From assembly GCF_003569785.1 (NCBI RefSeq), contig NZ_KZ984001.1, positions 1-64,000 on the forward strand: a DNA stretch of 64,000 nucleotides, given 5' to 3'. The notes beneath the pieces were generated by a model. It saw only the letters and a program-made list of their open reading frames with translations. It searched no databases and was not told the DNA's origin. The stretch comes from Leucobacter sp. wl10. GTDB lineage: Bacteria > Actinomycetota > Actinomycetes > Actinomycetales > Microbacteriaceae. The position numbers and the translations under genes were made by a program. Of this stretch, positions 16,344 to 24,316 are shown one piece after another. The stretch's first letter is position 1, and every line of letters begins with the position of its first letter.

Positions 16344-16973
16344 TCAGTCGGGGCGTCCGTGCGCCGACCGCGGCGCGGCGCGGCGGCGGCCGCTGCGGTG
16401 CGCTTTCTCGCGCAGCGCCAGCAGGCCCAGCGCGTCGTCCTTGATCTGGGTGCGGCCGAGTATTCGCCAGTGCGTGGACAGGTGGTCTTCGAGGAAGCGC
16501 AGCACCTGCGCGAACGGCACCGTGTGCCACGCCCCTCCCGCGGGGGCCGCAGACCGGGGGTTGCCGAACACGACCATGCGGATGGTGTGCCCCTCGGGCG
16601 CCACCGTCCGCCCGGTGTCCAGCAGTTCGGCGACCAATCGCGGCGCATCTGCGGGCTGGCAGCAGCCGAACCGGGTGAAGGCGGCCTCGAGGACGGCGGG
16701 GTCGCGCATGGCGGGATTCGGGTGCGGGCGGCCCTCCTTGACCTCGCCGACGATCATGTCGGCCGCGGATCCCGCACCCAGCGCCGGATCCAGAGGAGCA
16801 TCGACCAACCCCGAGGATGCTGCGGTGCGGTGCAGACGCACGGCGAGGATGTCGAGGTCGGTGACGGTGCGCGGCCCGTCGGGGCCGCTCGCGTCCAGCA
16901 CCGGATACTCGGCGACGGTGAAGTACCCGTTGACCCGCAGGTAGGCCTGCACCACACCGACTGCCGTATCCAT
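16344..16973 (-). CDS. Unknown protein with nuclease-like D...ExK pattern
   Basis: A 209-residue protein. The segment TDLDILAVRL, followed by DMIVGEVKEG, gives the D-(x)n-E-x-K spacing of PD-(D/E)xK nuclease-like folds, so a restriction-endonuclease-like core at about residues 35-85 is possible. The C-terminal tail is basic (RRRAAPRSAHGR). It is the first gene of an operon with the hydrolase and lies downstream of CsoR box 2. I do not know its role in metal response; the nuclease reading needs a profile search. Confidence 0.55.
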   Translation of the reverse strand: MDTAVGVVQAYLRVNGYFTVAEYPVLDASGPDGPRTVTDLDILAVRLHRTAASSGLVDAPLDPALGAGSAADMIVGEVKEGRPHPNPAMRDPAVLEAAFTRFGCCQPADAPRLVAELLDTGRTVAPEGHTIRMVVFGNPRSAAPAGGAWHTVPFAQVLRFLEDHLSTHWRILGRTQIKDDALGLLALREKAHRSGRRRAAPRSAHGRPD

Positions 16974-17049
16974 TGCGCCCCCATCCGGTTGCGGTCGCGG
17001 GTGGTGGAACGCCTCGGCGGGCCGCGCGATCCCGGCCTCCCTCAGATCA

Positions 17050-17068
17050 TATACCGGCTAGGGGTATA
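17050..17068. promoter_or_regulatory. CsoR box 2
   Basis: TATACCGGCTAGGGGTATA, with the same ends and flanks as box 1. It lies between the minus-strand operon starting at 16973 and the plus-strand AAA gene at 17119, so it may control both. Confidence 0.78.
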
Positions 17069-17118
17069 AGGTACTGGGAAAGGCGGGTGTCCGCACCACA
17101 GCGACGGAAAGGCCGAAT

Positions 17119-17640
17119 GTGAGCAACTGGTACGTCATTACCGGCGGGCCCAGCTCGGGCAAGACCACCACCGTGAATCTGCTGCGCGAACGCGGCTTCA
17201 CCACCACGATCGAGCACGCGCGCCACTATCTCGATCTGCAACGCATCGCCGGCCGCACGGTCGAGGAGGTGCGCGCCAAGCGGCGCGACTTCCAGCGCGG
17301 TGTGCTCGACATGCAGCTCGCCGAAGAAGCCGCCCTCGACCCGGAGGCCACCGTCTTCCTCGACCGGGCCCTCCCCGATGCCCTCGCGTATTACCGCTTC
17401 CTCGACCTCCCCCCGGACCCGCGTTTGCGCGCCGCGCTCGATCGGGTGCAGTATCGCAAGACGTTCATCCTCGATCTGCTGCCGCTAGCCCCCGACTATG
17501 CCCGCACCGAGGATACGGCCGCCCAGCGGCAGATCCACGAGCTGCTGACCGAGGTCTACCGCGCGCTGCCGTTCCCGGTGGTGACGGTCCCCGTGCTGAG
17601 TCCCGAGGAGCGCACCCAGTTCATCCTCGACCGCCTCTGA
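17119..17640 (+). CDS. AAA/NadR-like ATPase
   Basis: A 173-residue P-loop protein. WYVITGGPSSGKTT is the Walker A motif at the very N-terminus, and TVFLDRALPDALAYYRF contains the Walker B Asp. The overall pattern (GGPSSGKTTTVNLL; YAR-EDTAAQRQIHELL) matches a family of small kinase-like ATPases annotated as AAA or NadR/Ttd14-like. Its substrate is unknown. The GTG start has GGAAAGG somewhat far upstream. Divergent from the nuclease-like operon across CsoR box 2. Confidence 0.72.
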   Translation: MSNWYVITGGPSSGKTTTVNLLRERGFTTTIEHARHYLDLQRIAGRTVEEVRAKRRDFQRGVLDMQLAEEAALDPEATVFLDRALPDALAYYRFLDLPPDPRLRAALDRVQYRKTFILDLLPLAPDYARTEDTAAQRQIHELLTEVYRALPFPVVTVPVLSPEERTQFILDRL

Positions 17641-17964
17641 CCGCGTGGCCGACGAAGGATCGATGCGAGTTGAGCACCTCATGACGAATCTCATGCGCTC
17701 GGCCACGATAACTCCATGCGGGTTCCCGTCGATGGAACTACTCCCTCGGAGAGGGTTGCTATAGGAGTTCGGCGATGGTTCGCAGGATCACGCTCAAGTG
17801 ATCAAGGCCCATTCAAGACCGCATTACTTTTACAGGCTCATGGGGTTGCGCGCTCCATGTAGTGGTGTCGTTCCTATCTGCGAACGCTGGTGAGCAGAGA
17901 CCTGGCCGACATTCCGAGACCTCATCGCGCTCAACTCGATCAATGAACTCTCCTTGCTGGAAGG
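17641..17964. other. Gap without a gene; holds one copy of a direct repeat
   Basis: No coding region is supported. The stretch is less GC-rich than its neighbours. It contains the left copy (17823-17843) of the 21-base repeat found again at 19180-19200. Confidence 0.4.
17823..17843 (+). repeat. Direct repeat, left copy (pair at 19180-19200)
   Basis: The core TTACAGGCTCA is exact, and 18 of 21 bases match the copy at 19180-19200. The two copies flank the AraC and VOC genes, as if this 1.36-kb segment had been inserted or duplicated as a unit. Confidence 0.55.
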
Positions 17965-18774
17965 ATGGCTGCTGTGCAGTATCGACGATTTTCTCCCGAC
18001 CAGCGTCTGGTCGAGACAGTGGAGCACTACTGGGCGGTCGTCGCACCGGCGCAGGCAGAGCAGGTTCGTGCGGTGCTGATCCCCAACGGCCGTGCCACCG
18101 TGCAGTTCTGCCTGGATCAGCCCGGCTATCGGCTTTGTCTCGGATCCTCGGTGCCGGAGGTGAATGCCGATGTGTTTCTCCCGGTGACCGCGGAACCGTA
18201 TGTGCTCGTGCAGGACGGCCCCTCTCACTACGTCGGGGTGCAGTTCACGCCGTGGGGTGCAGCAGAGGTCTGGCCGGGAGTGCCCGCCGCACCGGTTCCC
18301 ATCGATTCGCTGTCTCTGGATCGCCCGTCTGCTTCGGCATTGAGAGATGATCCAGCGACAGCCTTGGACTCGTGGCTGCTCGCCGCAATGCAAGGCGCTC
18401 AGGCGCCGCATGGAAAGGATCTCGTCATGACGGCCGTCCGGCTGATCGATCAGAACGTCGGGCACCTCACCGTCTCGAGCGTGGCCGCTCAGCTCGCGGT
18501 GTCGCGACCGACACTGTACCGCGCGTTCAACCGATGGATCGGCATCAGCCCCAAGGAGTATCTGTCGGTGCGCCGCTACGCCTCGTTCACGTCAGCGCTG
18601 CAGGAGCGCAAGCCCGGCGACAGTGCGGCGATGTTGGCCGCGGCCACGGGCTACGCCGATCAAGCTCACGCTGCGCGGGAGTTTCGACGGCACACGGGCA
18701 TGACTGCAACGGCTTTCCGCGACCGCTTGGACGGAATCGCTGAGCTGATGTTTCGCGACCTCTCCGGAGCGTGA
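17965..18774 (+). CDS. AraC-family transcriptional regulator
   Basis: A 269-residue protein with an N-terminal sensing half (AAPAQAEQVRAVLIPNGRAT region, DUF6597-like) and a C-terminal AraC domain with two HTHs: SVAAQLAVSRPTLYRAFNRW, then DSAAMLAAATGYADQAHAAR with REFRRHTGMTATAFR. GTG 17974 has the better-placed GGAAGG site, so the true start may be three codons in. It probably regulates the adjacent VOC gene. Fragments of the same gene occur at 373-573 and 21293-21373. Confidence 0.88.
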   Translation: MAAVQYRRFSPDQRLVETVEHYWAVVAPAQAEQVRAVLIPNGRATVQFCLDQPGYRLCLGSSVPEVNADVFLPVTAEPYVLVQDGPSHYVGVQFTPWGAAEVWPGVPAAPVPIDSLSLDRPSASALRDDPATALDSWLLAAMQGAQAPHGKDLVMTAVRLIDQNVGHLTVSSVAAQLAVSRPTLYRAFNRWIGISPKEYLSVRRYASFTSALQERKPGDSAAMLAAATGYADQAHAAREFRRHTGMTATAFRDRLDGIAELMFRDLSGA

Positions 18775-18821
18775 ACGATTCGTTCAAGTCACGATGGTGC
18801 TGCCCTCCTACACTCGTTCGC

Positions 18822-19175
18822 ATGGGACGCATTATCCACTTTGAAATCACCGCTGATTCACCCGAGGCTGTGACGCAGTTCTACGCAGATGCGTTCGGAT
18901 GGAACAACACGGCATCGCCCTCCCTGCCCGGCTACTACCTGGCGGGCACCGGCGACGGGGACGGGATCGACGGCGCGGTGATGAGCCGAGAGTACCGACA
19001 GCAGCCGGTGATCATCTGGCTCGAAGTCGAAGACCTCCGCGCCAGCATCGCTGCGGTCGAGGCCGCAGGCGGAACGCACTCCGATGACATCAACGAGATT
19101 CCCGGCCAAGGACTCGTCACCTACGTCACCGACCCCGGCGGCACCCTGCTCGGACTCCGACAGCCAGCCGGATGA
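18822..19175 (+). CDS. VOC/glyoxalase-family protein
   Basis: A 117-residue protein. MGRIIHFEITADSPEAVTQF and FYADAFGW are the typical beta-alpha-beta start of the vicinal oxygen chelate fold, and GLVTYVTDPGGTLLGLRQ is the typical end. Such proteins act as glyoxalases, dioxygenases or antibiotic-binding proteins; the substrate cannot be told. ATG 18822 is chosen because the fold starts directly there. Close behind the AraC regulator on the same strand. Confidence 0.85.
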   Translation: MGRIIHFEITADSPEAVTQFYADAFGWNNTASPSLPGYYLAGTGDGDGIDGAVMSREYRQQPVIIWLEVEDLRASIAAVEAAGGTHSDDINEIPGQGLVTYVTDPGGTLLGLRQPAG

Positions 19176-19179
19176 CCCC

Positions 19180-19200
19180 ATTGCTCTTACAGGCTCACGG
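19180..19200 (+). repeat. Direct repeat, right copy (pair at 17823-17843)
   Basis: Matches the left copy at 18 of 21 positions and lies 4 bases after the VOC stop. The sequence that follows is a truncated GlxA-type regulator, so the repeat also marks a break in that gene. Confidence 0.55.
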
Positions 19201-19204
19201 GTCG

Positions 19205-19827
19205 CATCAGACGAGATCGTCTGCCGTGGGAACGACGACGGCGTAGAGGTCTGCGATGGCGGCGCAGCTCGCCGCCGAGCACCCGACGGCGACCGTGGAC
19301 GCCGACCCGATCTTCATCCGCGAAGGGAAGATCTGGACCGGCGCCGGCCTCACCGCCTGCCTCGACCTCGCCCTCGCCCTGGTCGCCGACGACTTCGGGC
19401 AGGACTACGCGCTGCGAGTCGCCCGGCAGCTCGTGATGTACCTGCAGCGCCCGAGCGGGCAGAGCCAGTTCAGCGTCTCCCTCGACCCGGTCTCGCCCAC
19501 GCGCCGCGTGGAAGAGCTCCGCCGCCACATCGCCCAGAGCCTCCACCGACCCCTCCCGGTGACCGATCTCGCCGCCCACGCGCACGTCGGCGAGCGCCAG
19601 CTCACCCGCATCTTCAAGAGCGAACTCGGCATCACTCCCGCCGCCTACGTCGAGGCCGCCAGGGTCGAGGCCGCCCGGAACCGGCTCGAGACCACCGACG
19701 ACACCCTCGCCCGCATCGCCGCAGACTGCGGGTTCGGCACCGTCGACACCCTCGCCCGGCCTTCGGCCGCTCCCTTGGGATCGCACCCACCGAATACCGC
19801 AAACGATTCCGCGTCCGCCCGGAATGA
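19205..19827 (+). pseudogene. Truncated, frameshifted GlxA-type AraC regulator
   Basis: From 19256 the frame reads QLAAEHPTATVDADPIFIRE, then TAGLTACLDLALAL-like text, the late part of a DJ-1/PfpI domain, and then a complete first HTH (VTDLAAHAHVGERQLTRIFK). The first two thirds of the DJ-1 domain are missing, with an in-frame TAG just upstream (19244-19246). Near 19755 the frame shifts: the expected end (SLGIAPTEYRKRFR) continues in another frame to 19827. It is therefore dead as a full-length regulator. Confidence 0.8.
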
Positions 19828-20011
19828 TCCGGCTCGGAGAGCAGCTACTCAGGACCGTGCTCATGACTCTGCACGTCGGATACCGCCGCACGCTCCTTGA
19901 TCTCAACTCGACTTGAGGTTCTAGCGTAGTCGGGGCGGGGAGTTCCTTGGCATGGTGCGAATCATGTCGGCGAGCAGCGGCTCTCCCCTGGTCCCGATCG
20001 AAAGGTTTCGC

Positions 20012-21250
20012 ATGAGTTCTGCACCGCACACGCCGACCGCCGCCGCACCGGTGACCGCCTCGCGGGGTCTGCCGCCGGTGGTCTATCTCCTCGGGGCCGT
20101 CACCTTCCTGATCGGCACCAGCGAGCTCATCGTCGCCGGCCTGCTCCCGGACATCGCGGCAGCGCTGCACACGACCGTCTCCCGAGCCGGCCTGATGATC
20201 ACCCTGTTCGCTGCGGGCATGATCATCGGCGCACCCGTGATGGCGCTCGCGACCATGCGGCTGCCGCGACGCGCGACCCTGATCCTCGCCCTGGTCGTGT
20301 TCGGGATCGCACACGTCCTGAGCGCGGTGAGCACCGATCTCACGGTGGTGCTGGTCGCCCGGTTCGTCGCGGGCATCGCGACCGGCACCTTCTGGGCGGT
20401 CGGTTTCGTGGTCGCCGTCGCCGCGTCCGGGCAGGCGGCCGCCGCCCGCGCGACCGGTATCCTCGTGCTCGGCATCACGCTCGCGAACATCGTCGGTGTG
20501 CCGCTGGGCACCGCGCTCGGGCAGGCGCTGACCTGGCAGGGACCGTTCTGGATCCTCGCCGGGCTGTCCCTGGCGACCGCGCTCCTGCTCACCTGGGTGC
20601 TGCCCCCGGACGTGCGGGGACACCGGGCGACACTGCGGGAGGAGGTCGCCTCGATACGGCGGCCGAGGCTCTGGGCCGTGTACCTGGCGACGGCGCTGAT
20701 CCAGGCGGCGTTCCTCGCGCCCTACAGTTACGTCGCCCCGCTCTTGACCGATCAGGCCGGCCTGCCCGCCGCCCTGGTACCGCTGGCTATGCTCGGCTAC
20801 GGCATCGGCGGCGTGGTGGGCAATATCCTCGGTGGTCGTCTCGGTGACCGGCGCCCCTACGGCACAGTGAACATCGCCGTCGGTCTGCTCGCGGTGGTCC
20901 TCGCAGCGATCGTGTGGTGGGCGACCAGCAGCGTGGTCGCGGTGATCCTGATCGCGCTGGTCGGCGTATTCGGGTTCGTCGGGAACCCGATCATGATGTC
21001 GCTGATCGCCCGCGCCTCCGGCCCCGCGAACACTCTCGCCATCGCCCTGGGCACCAGCGCCATCCAGATCGGCGTCGCCGCAGGCTCCGCCCTCGGCGGA
21101 ACAGCCTTCGACAGCGGGCTCGGGGTGCGCGGCCCCACCGTCGTCGGGTTCACCGCCGCAGTCCTCGCGCTGTTCACCCTCCTCGCCCTCACCGCCACCC
21201 GCGCCAGGGCCGCGTCAGCCGACGCGCACCGCGTTCAGGCGCCCGAATAG
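20012..21250 (+). CDS. MFS drug efflux transporter (12 TM, DHA1 type)
   Basis: A 412-residue protein with twelve hydrophobic segments. VVYLLGAVTFLIGTSELIVA is TM1, and the loop after TM2 (ATMRLPRRATLI) and motif C region (GITLANIVGVPLGTALGQ) are of the AraJ/Cmx/chloramphenicol-efflux kind. It exports small drugs or sugars with protons. GAAAGG lies 7 bases before ATG 20012. The decayed GlxA regulator just upstream may once have controlled it. Confidence 0.85.
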   Translation: MSSAPHTPTAAAPVTASRGLPPVVYLLGAVTFLIGTSELIVAGLLPDIAAALHTTVSRAGLMITLFAAGMIIGAPVMALATMRLPRRATLILALVVFGIAHVLSAVSTDLTVVLVARFVAGIATGTFWAVGFVVAVAASGQAAAARATGILVLGITLANIVGVPLGTALGQALTWQGPFWILAGLSLATALLLTWVLPPDVRGHRATLREEVASIRRPRLWAVYLATALIQAAFLAPYSYVAPLLTDQAGLPAALVPLAMLGYGIGGVVGNILGGRLGDRRPYGTVNIAVGLLAVVLAAIVWWATSSVVAVILIALVGVFGFVGNPIMMSLIARASGPANTLAIALGTSAIQIGVAAGSALGGTAFDSGLGVRGPTVVGFTAAVLALFTLLALTATRARAASADAHRVQAPE

Positions 21251-21292
21251 GCCTCCCCCTGGGTGTCGCCCTCCCGCCGATGGAGACGCCCC

Positions 21293-21373
21293 CGGACCGG
21301 TCCCCATCGGTTCACTGTCTCTGGATCGCGCGTTCAACCGATGGGTCGGCATCAGCCCGAAGGAATACCTGCC
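21293..21373 (+). pseudogene. Internally deleted AraC gene scrap
   Basis: About 36 bases match AraC codons around residue 112-124 (CCCATCGGTTCACTGTCTCT). The match then jumps directly to codons around 187-203 (GCGTTCAACCGATGG, then GGCATCAGCCCGAAGGA). The junction lies at a short shared GATCGC/CGCG. It is a third copy of the 17965 gene, reduced to about 80 bases. Confidence 0.7.
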
Positions 21374-21378
21374 CCAGT

Positions 21379-21384
21379 TAAGAT
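21379..21384 (+). promoter_or_regulatory. -10 of leaderless promoter for the CPBP gene
   Basis: TAAGAT ends 6 bases before ATG 21391, and no Shine-Dalgarno sequence is present. It lies just past the AraC scrap. Confidence 0.5.
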
Positions 21385-21390
21385 TCGTCT

Positions 21391-22227
21391 ATGGCTTCCC
21401 GGCGGGCACCGATGCGCGAGCCGATTGCGGCCGTGGCGGTCTGGCTGGCGGTCCTCGCGGCGCTGACCATCGGTGGCGCGGTCTGGGTCGCCGCCAGCGG
21501 CGCGAGCTATCAGGATTTCTCCGTCGCGATCCTGGTCATCGGCTATGCGCCGGCGCTGGCCGCGCTCGTCGCGGTGAGTGTGCAGCGCGGGATCGGCGGG
21601 CTCCGCACGCTGCTCGGGCAGTTCTCGCGTTGGCGTGTGAAGCCCGGTTGGTACGCCGTCGCCGTGCTGGCTCCGTTGGTCTTCGTGCTCGCCGCGACGG
21701 CCGGGGTCGCCCTGCTCTCCGGGAGCCCGCCGCGGGCGTGGATCGTGGCGCCCTCGGCCGATCAGCTGCCCGCGCTGCTGGGCCCGATCATCGCGGGGTC
21801 GCTGGGGGAGGAGCTCGGCTGGCGGGGGTTCGCCCAACCGCGCCTGCAGCTGCGTCAGACAGCGCTCGCAGCCGCCGTCGCGGTGGGCGCGATCTGGGCG
21901 CTCTGGCATATGTGGCCGGCGCTCACCCCCGATGGGCTCGCGCAGCTGACTCCGGCCGACACCGCGCAGACCTTCGTGCGGCTGATGGGCACCGCGGTGC
22001 TGTACGCCTGGCTCTACAACGGCACGCGCGGGGCGCTCCCCGTGGTCCTCGTCGCCCACGCGGCGCACAACATCGCCATCGATCTCACGGCGCCGGAGGT
22101 GCTCGACAGCGCGGGCGGGTGGATCATCGCGGGATTGTACGCCGCCGCCGCGGTCCTCGTCGTCGTGCTGACCGATCCGGGCACCCTCACCCGTCGTGGG
22201 CGTGGGCCCGCCCCGGCACGGAGCTGA
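21391..22227 (+). CDS. CPBP/CAAX-like membrane metalloprotease
   Basis: A 278-residue protein with about eight membrane segments. The ABI/CPBP motifs are visible: motif 1 GEELGWRGF with its Glu pair and Arg, motif 2 ALWHMWPAL with His, and motif 3 VAHAAHNIAID with His and Asn. These residues bind the catalytic metal within the membrane. The family includes prenyl-protein and bacteriocin-immunity proteases; the local target is unknown. Leaderless start. Confidence 0.88.
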   Translation: MASRRAPMREPIAAVAVWLAVLAALTIGGAVWVAASGASYQDFSVAILVIGYAPALAALVAVSVQRGIGGLRTLLGQFSRWRVKPGWYAVAVLAPLVFVLAATAGVALLSGSPPRAWIVAPSADQLPALLGPIIAGSLGEELGWRGFAQPRLQLRQTALAAAVAVGAIWALWHMWPALTPDGLAQLTPADTAQTFVRLMGTAVLYAWLYNGTRGALPVVLVAHAAHNIAIDLTAPEVLDSAGGWIIAGLYAAAAVLVVVLTDPGTLTRRGRGPAPARS

Positions 22228-22326
22228 TGTTCATGACGCTCCACTCCGAACTGAGGGTCGTGCGAGTCATCGAGCCCTCACCTGCCCGGCTCGTCCGCCG
22301 AGGGCGCCGGGGATCGGCGGCACCTC

Positions 22327-24252
22327 CTATTCGGTGACGTTGATGATCATGGTCAGGCCGCCGGCGCCGTCGGTTTCGACGTTGTTGTTGGTGGTGTGGT
22401 GGTTGATGTGGCAGTGGATGAGCCACTGGCCGGGCTCGAGCGCGTTCCAGAGCACGTCGTAGCGTTGTCCCGGCCCGACGTTGATCGTGTCGGCCTGGAA
22501 CTGCTGCTCCGTGGTGAGGGCCGCGCCGTCGCGGGCGACGACGGTGAACGGACCGCCGTGGATGTGCATCGGGTGGATGTCGATGGTGTTCGAGCCGATG
22601 AACCGCACCCGGAGGGTCTCCCCCACCTTCATGTCGATGGTCTCGGTGGCCGGGTACGCCTTGCCGTTGATGGTGAAGTAGTTCGGCATGCCCCCTTCCA
22701 TCGGCATCGCCGGATACGTCAGCCCCTCCCGGGACAGCCACTCCTGCAACTGGATCGTGTACTCGTGATCGGCGGGCGGCTGCGCGGCCGCATCGGCGGG
22801 GTCGATGATCAGCGCCCCGTACAAGCCGAGCGCCTGCTGCCGGTCGGCGTGGTCGTGGGAGTGGTAGAAGAACGTGCCCCACTGCTTCACCGTGTACTCG
22901 TACCGGTAGGTGTCGCCGGGTTGGATGGGATCCTGGGTGATCCCGGCGGGCCCGTCCATCTCGTTGGGCACGTCCAGGCCGTGCCAGTGCACGGTCGTGG
23001 ACTCGTCGAGCTCGTTGGTGACGTCGATGCGGATCCGGTCGCCCTGGGTGAACTGCAGCCGAGGCCCGGGGATCTGCCCGTTGTATGCGTACGCGTCGAC
23101 GGTGACGCCGGGGAGGATCTCCCAGCGGATCTGCGACACGGTCAGCTCGAACACCTTCACCCCGCCCTCGATGCGGGCGGGTTCCAGCACCTCATCACCG
23201 CGGGTGTCCACGTCGTAGGCGGCGGTCGCAGCTCGCGGGTCGACGGCGGCCATGTCCCGCATCGCCTCGGCGGGGGTGTCACGGGTCATGATCATGCCGG
23301 GCGGCATGATCAGCCCGCCGACGTCGTGCGCGCTGAGAGTCATGTTGACGGCGTTCGCGGGGGCGACCATCCCGACCACGAGCGCGATCGCGGAGAACGC
23401 GCCGACCACGGTCAGCTGCGGCACGGTCACCCGGCCGGCGCCGGAGGGCTGGTGCGCCTCGTGCCCCGACCCCGGAGACGACGCCCCGCCCCCGGTCTCG
23501 TCGTGGCCGGCGTGCGCGTCGTGGCCAGCGTGCGCCTCCGGCGGCTGCGGGCTGTGCTCGGCGTGCGCTTCCGGGCGGGTGGCGGGCTGGGGGCGGACGG
23601 TCATCAGGCCGTGCTTGAGTCCCTTCTTCACCATCCACACGTTCACGGGGTAAGCGAGCACGAACCCGACCGCGATCCCGAAGCTCATCACCGCCCAGAA
23701 CAGCAGCTCGGTGGGCAGCATGGCGCGCATGTCGCGGCCCATCATTAGCAGCGACATCACCGGCGCCATGCCCGCCATCATCAGGTTCATGCTGATGAAC
23801 TCGGGCAGGAACGAGCGGCGCACGTTCTGCCAGTAGCTGCCGCCCATCATGTTCTTCATGAACAGGGCCTGGAACACGAACAGCCCGAACGCGAACCCGG
23901 CGACGTACTCGATGATCAGATCCAGCCACATGGGCAGGCCCAGCGACGCGACGACGACGGCGGCGACGATGATGCCGGTGGCATCGCCAGCGACGCAGTG
24001 GATGGTCGAGCCGATGCCCTGCTTCCACAGCGGCCGGGTGAACTCCTCATGCTCTCCGGGCCGTGGCTCCTTGTCCGCGAGCACGTACAGCAGCGCCCCG
24101 ATCGGGCCCAGGTAGAGGGTGACCAGGATGAAGCCCCACTTCATCACCGCCGGTTCCGGGTTGTGGCGGAACTGGTCCACCCCGACCCAGATCGTGCTGA
24201 TCGCGACCAGCACGAACCAGCCGGCCAGGAAGTAGTCGATCGGTTGGATCAT
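22327..24252 (-). CDS. DUF4396-multicopper oxidase fusion
   Basis: A 641-residue protein. Residues 1-215 are a membrane domain with six or so helices of the DUF4396 type (KQGIGSTIHCVAGDATGII, MNLMMAGMAPVMSLLMMGRD). Residues 225-268 are a His-rich linker with [12 protein letters not shown] further helix leads to a two-domain multicopper oxidase (365-641) with HWHG at 422, HSHDH at 464, HPMHIHG at 560 and HCHINHH at 613. The usual axial Met of the type 1 site is replaced by Asn-rich text. Likely an envelope Cu(I) oxidase. GGAGCTGAGG precedes the ATG. Confidence 0.88.
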   Translation of the reverse strand: MIQPIDYFLAGWFVLVAISTIWVGVDQFRHNPEPAVMKWGFILVTLYLGPIGALLYVLADKEPRPGEHEEFTRPLWKQGIGSTIHCVAGDATGIIVAAVVVASLGLPMWLDLIIEYVAGFAFGLFVFQALFMKNMMGGSYWQNVRRSFLPEFISMNLMMAGMAPVMSLLMMGRDMRAMLPTELLFWAVMSFGIAVGFVLAYPVNVWMVKKGLKHGLMTVRPQPATRPEAHAEHSPQPPEAHAGHDAHAGHDETGGGASSPGSGHEAHQPSGAGRVTVPQLTVVGAFSAIALVVGMVAPANAVNMTLSAHDVGGLIMPPGMIMTRDTPAEAMRDMAAVDPRAATAAYDVDTRGDEVLEPARIEGGVKVFELTVSQIRWEILPGVTVDAYAYNGQIPGPRLQFTQGDRIRIDVTNELDESTTVHWHGLDVPNEMDGPAGITQDPIQPGDTYRYEYTVKQWGTFFYHSHDHADRQQALGLYGALIIDPADAAAQPPADHEYTIQLQEWLSREGLTYPAMPMEGGMPNYFTINGKAYPATETIDMKVGETLRVRFIGSNTIDIHPMHIHGGPFTVVARDGAALTTEQQFQADTINVGPGQRYDVLWNALEPGQWLIHCHINHHTTNNNVETDGAGGLTMIINVTE

Positions 24253-24285
24253 GTACCTCAGCTCCTTATTCCTGCACGGTCACTC

Positions 24286-24316
24286 GTACCCTATGCCCCC
24301 TCCGGGTACCGTTCAA
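24286..24316 (-). promoter_or_regulatory. Promoter with operator-like palindrome for the oxidase gene
   Basis: On the minus strand TTGAAC (24311-24316) and TAGGGT (24288-24293) are 17 bases apart. A palindrome GTACCC (24286-24291)...GGGTAC (24304-24309) covers the -10 and spacer. The half-sites resemble CsoR half-sites but the spacing is wider, so the regulator is uncertain. Confidence 0.55.
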
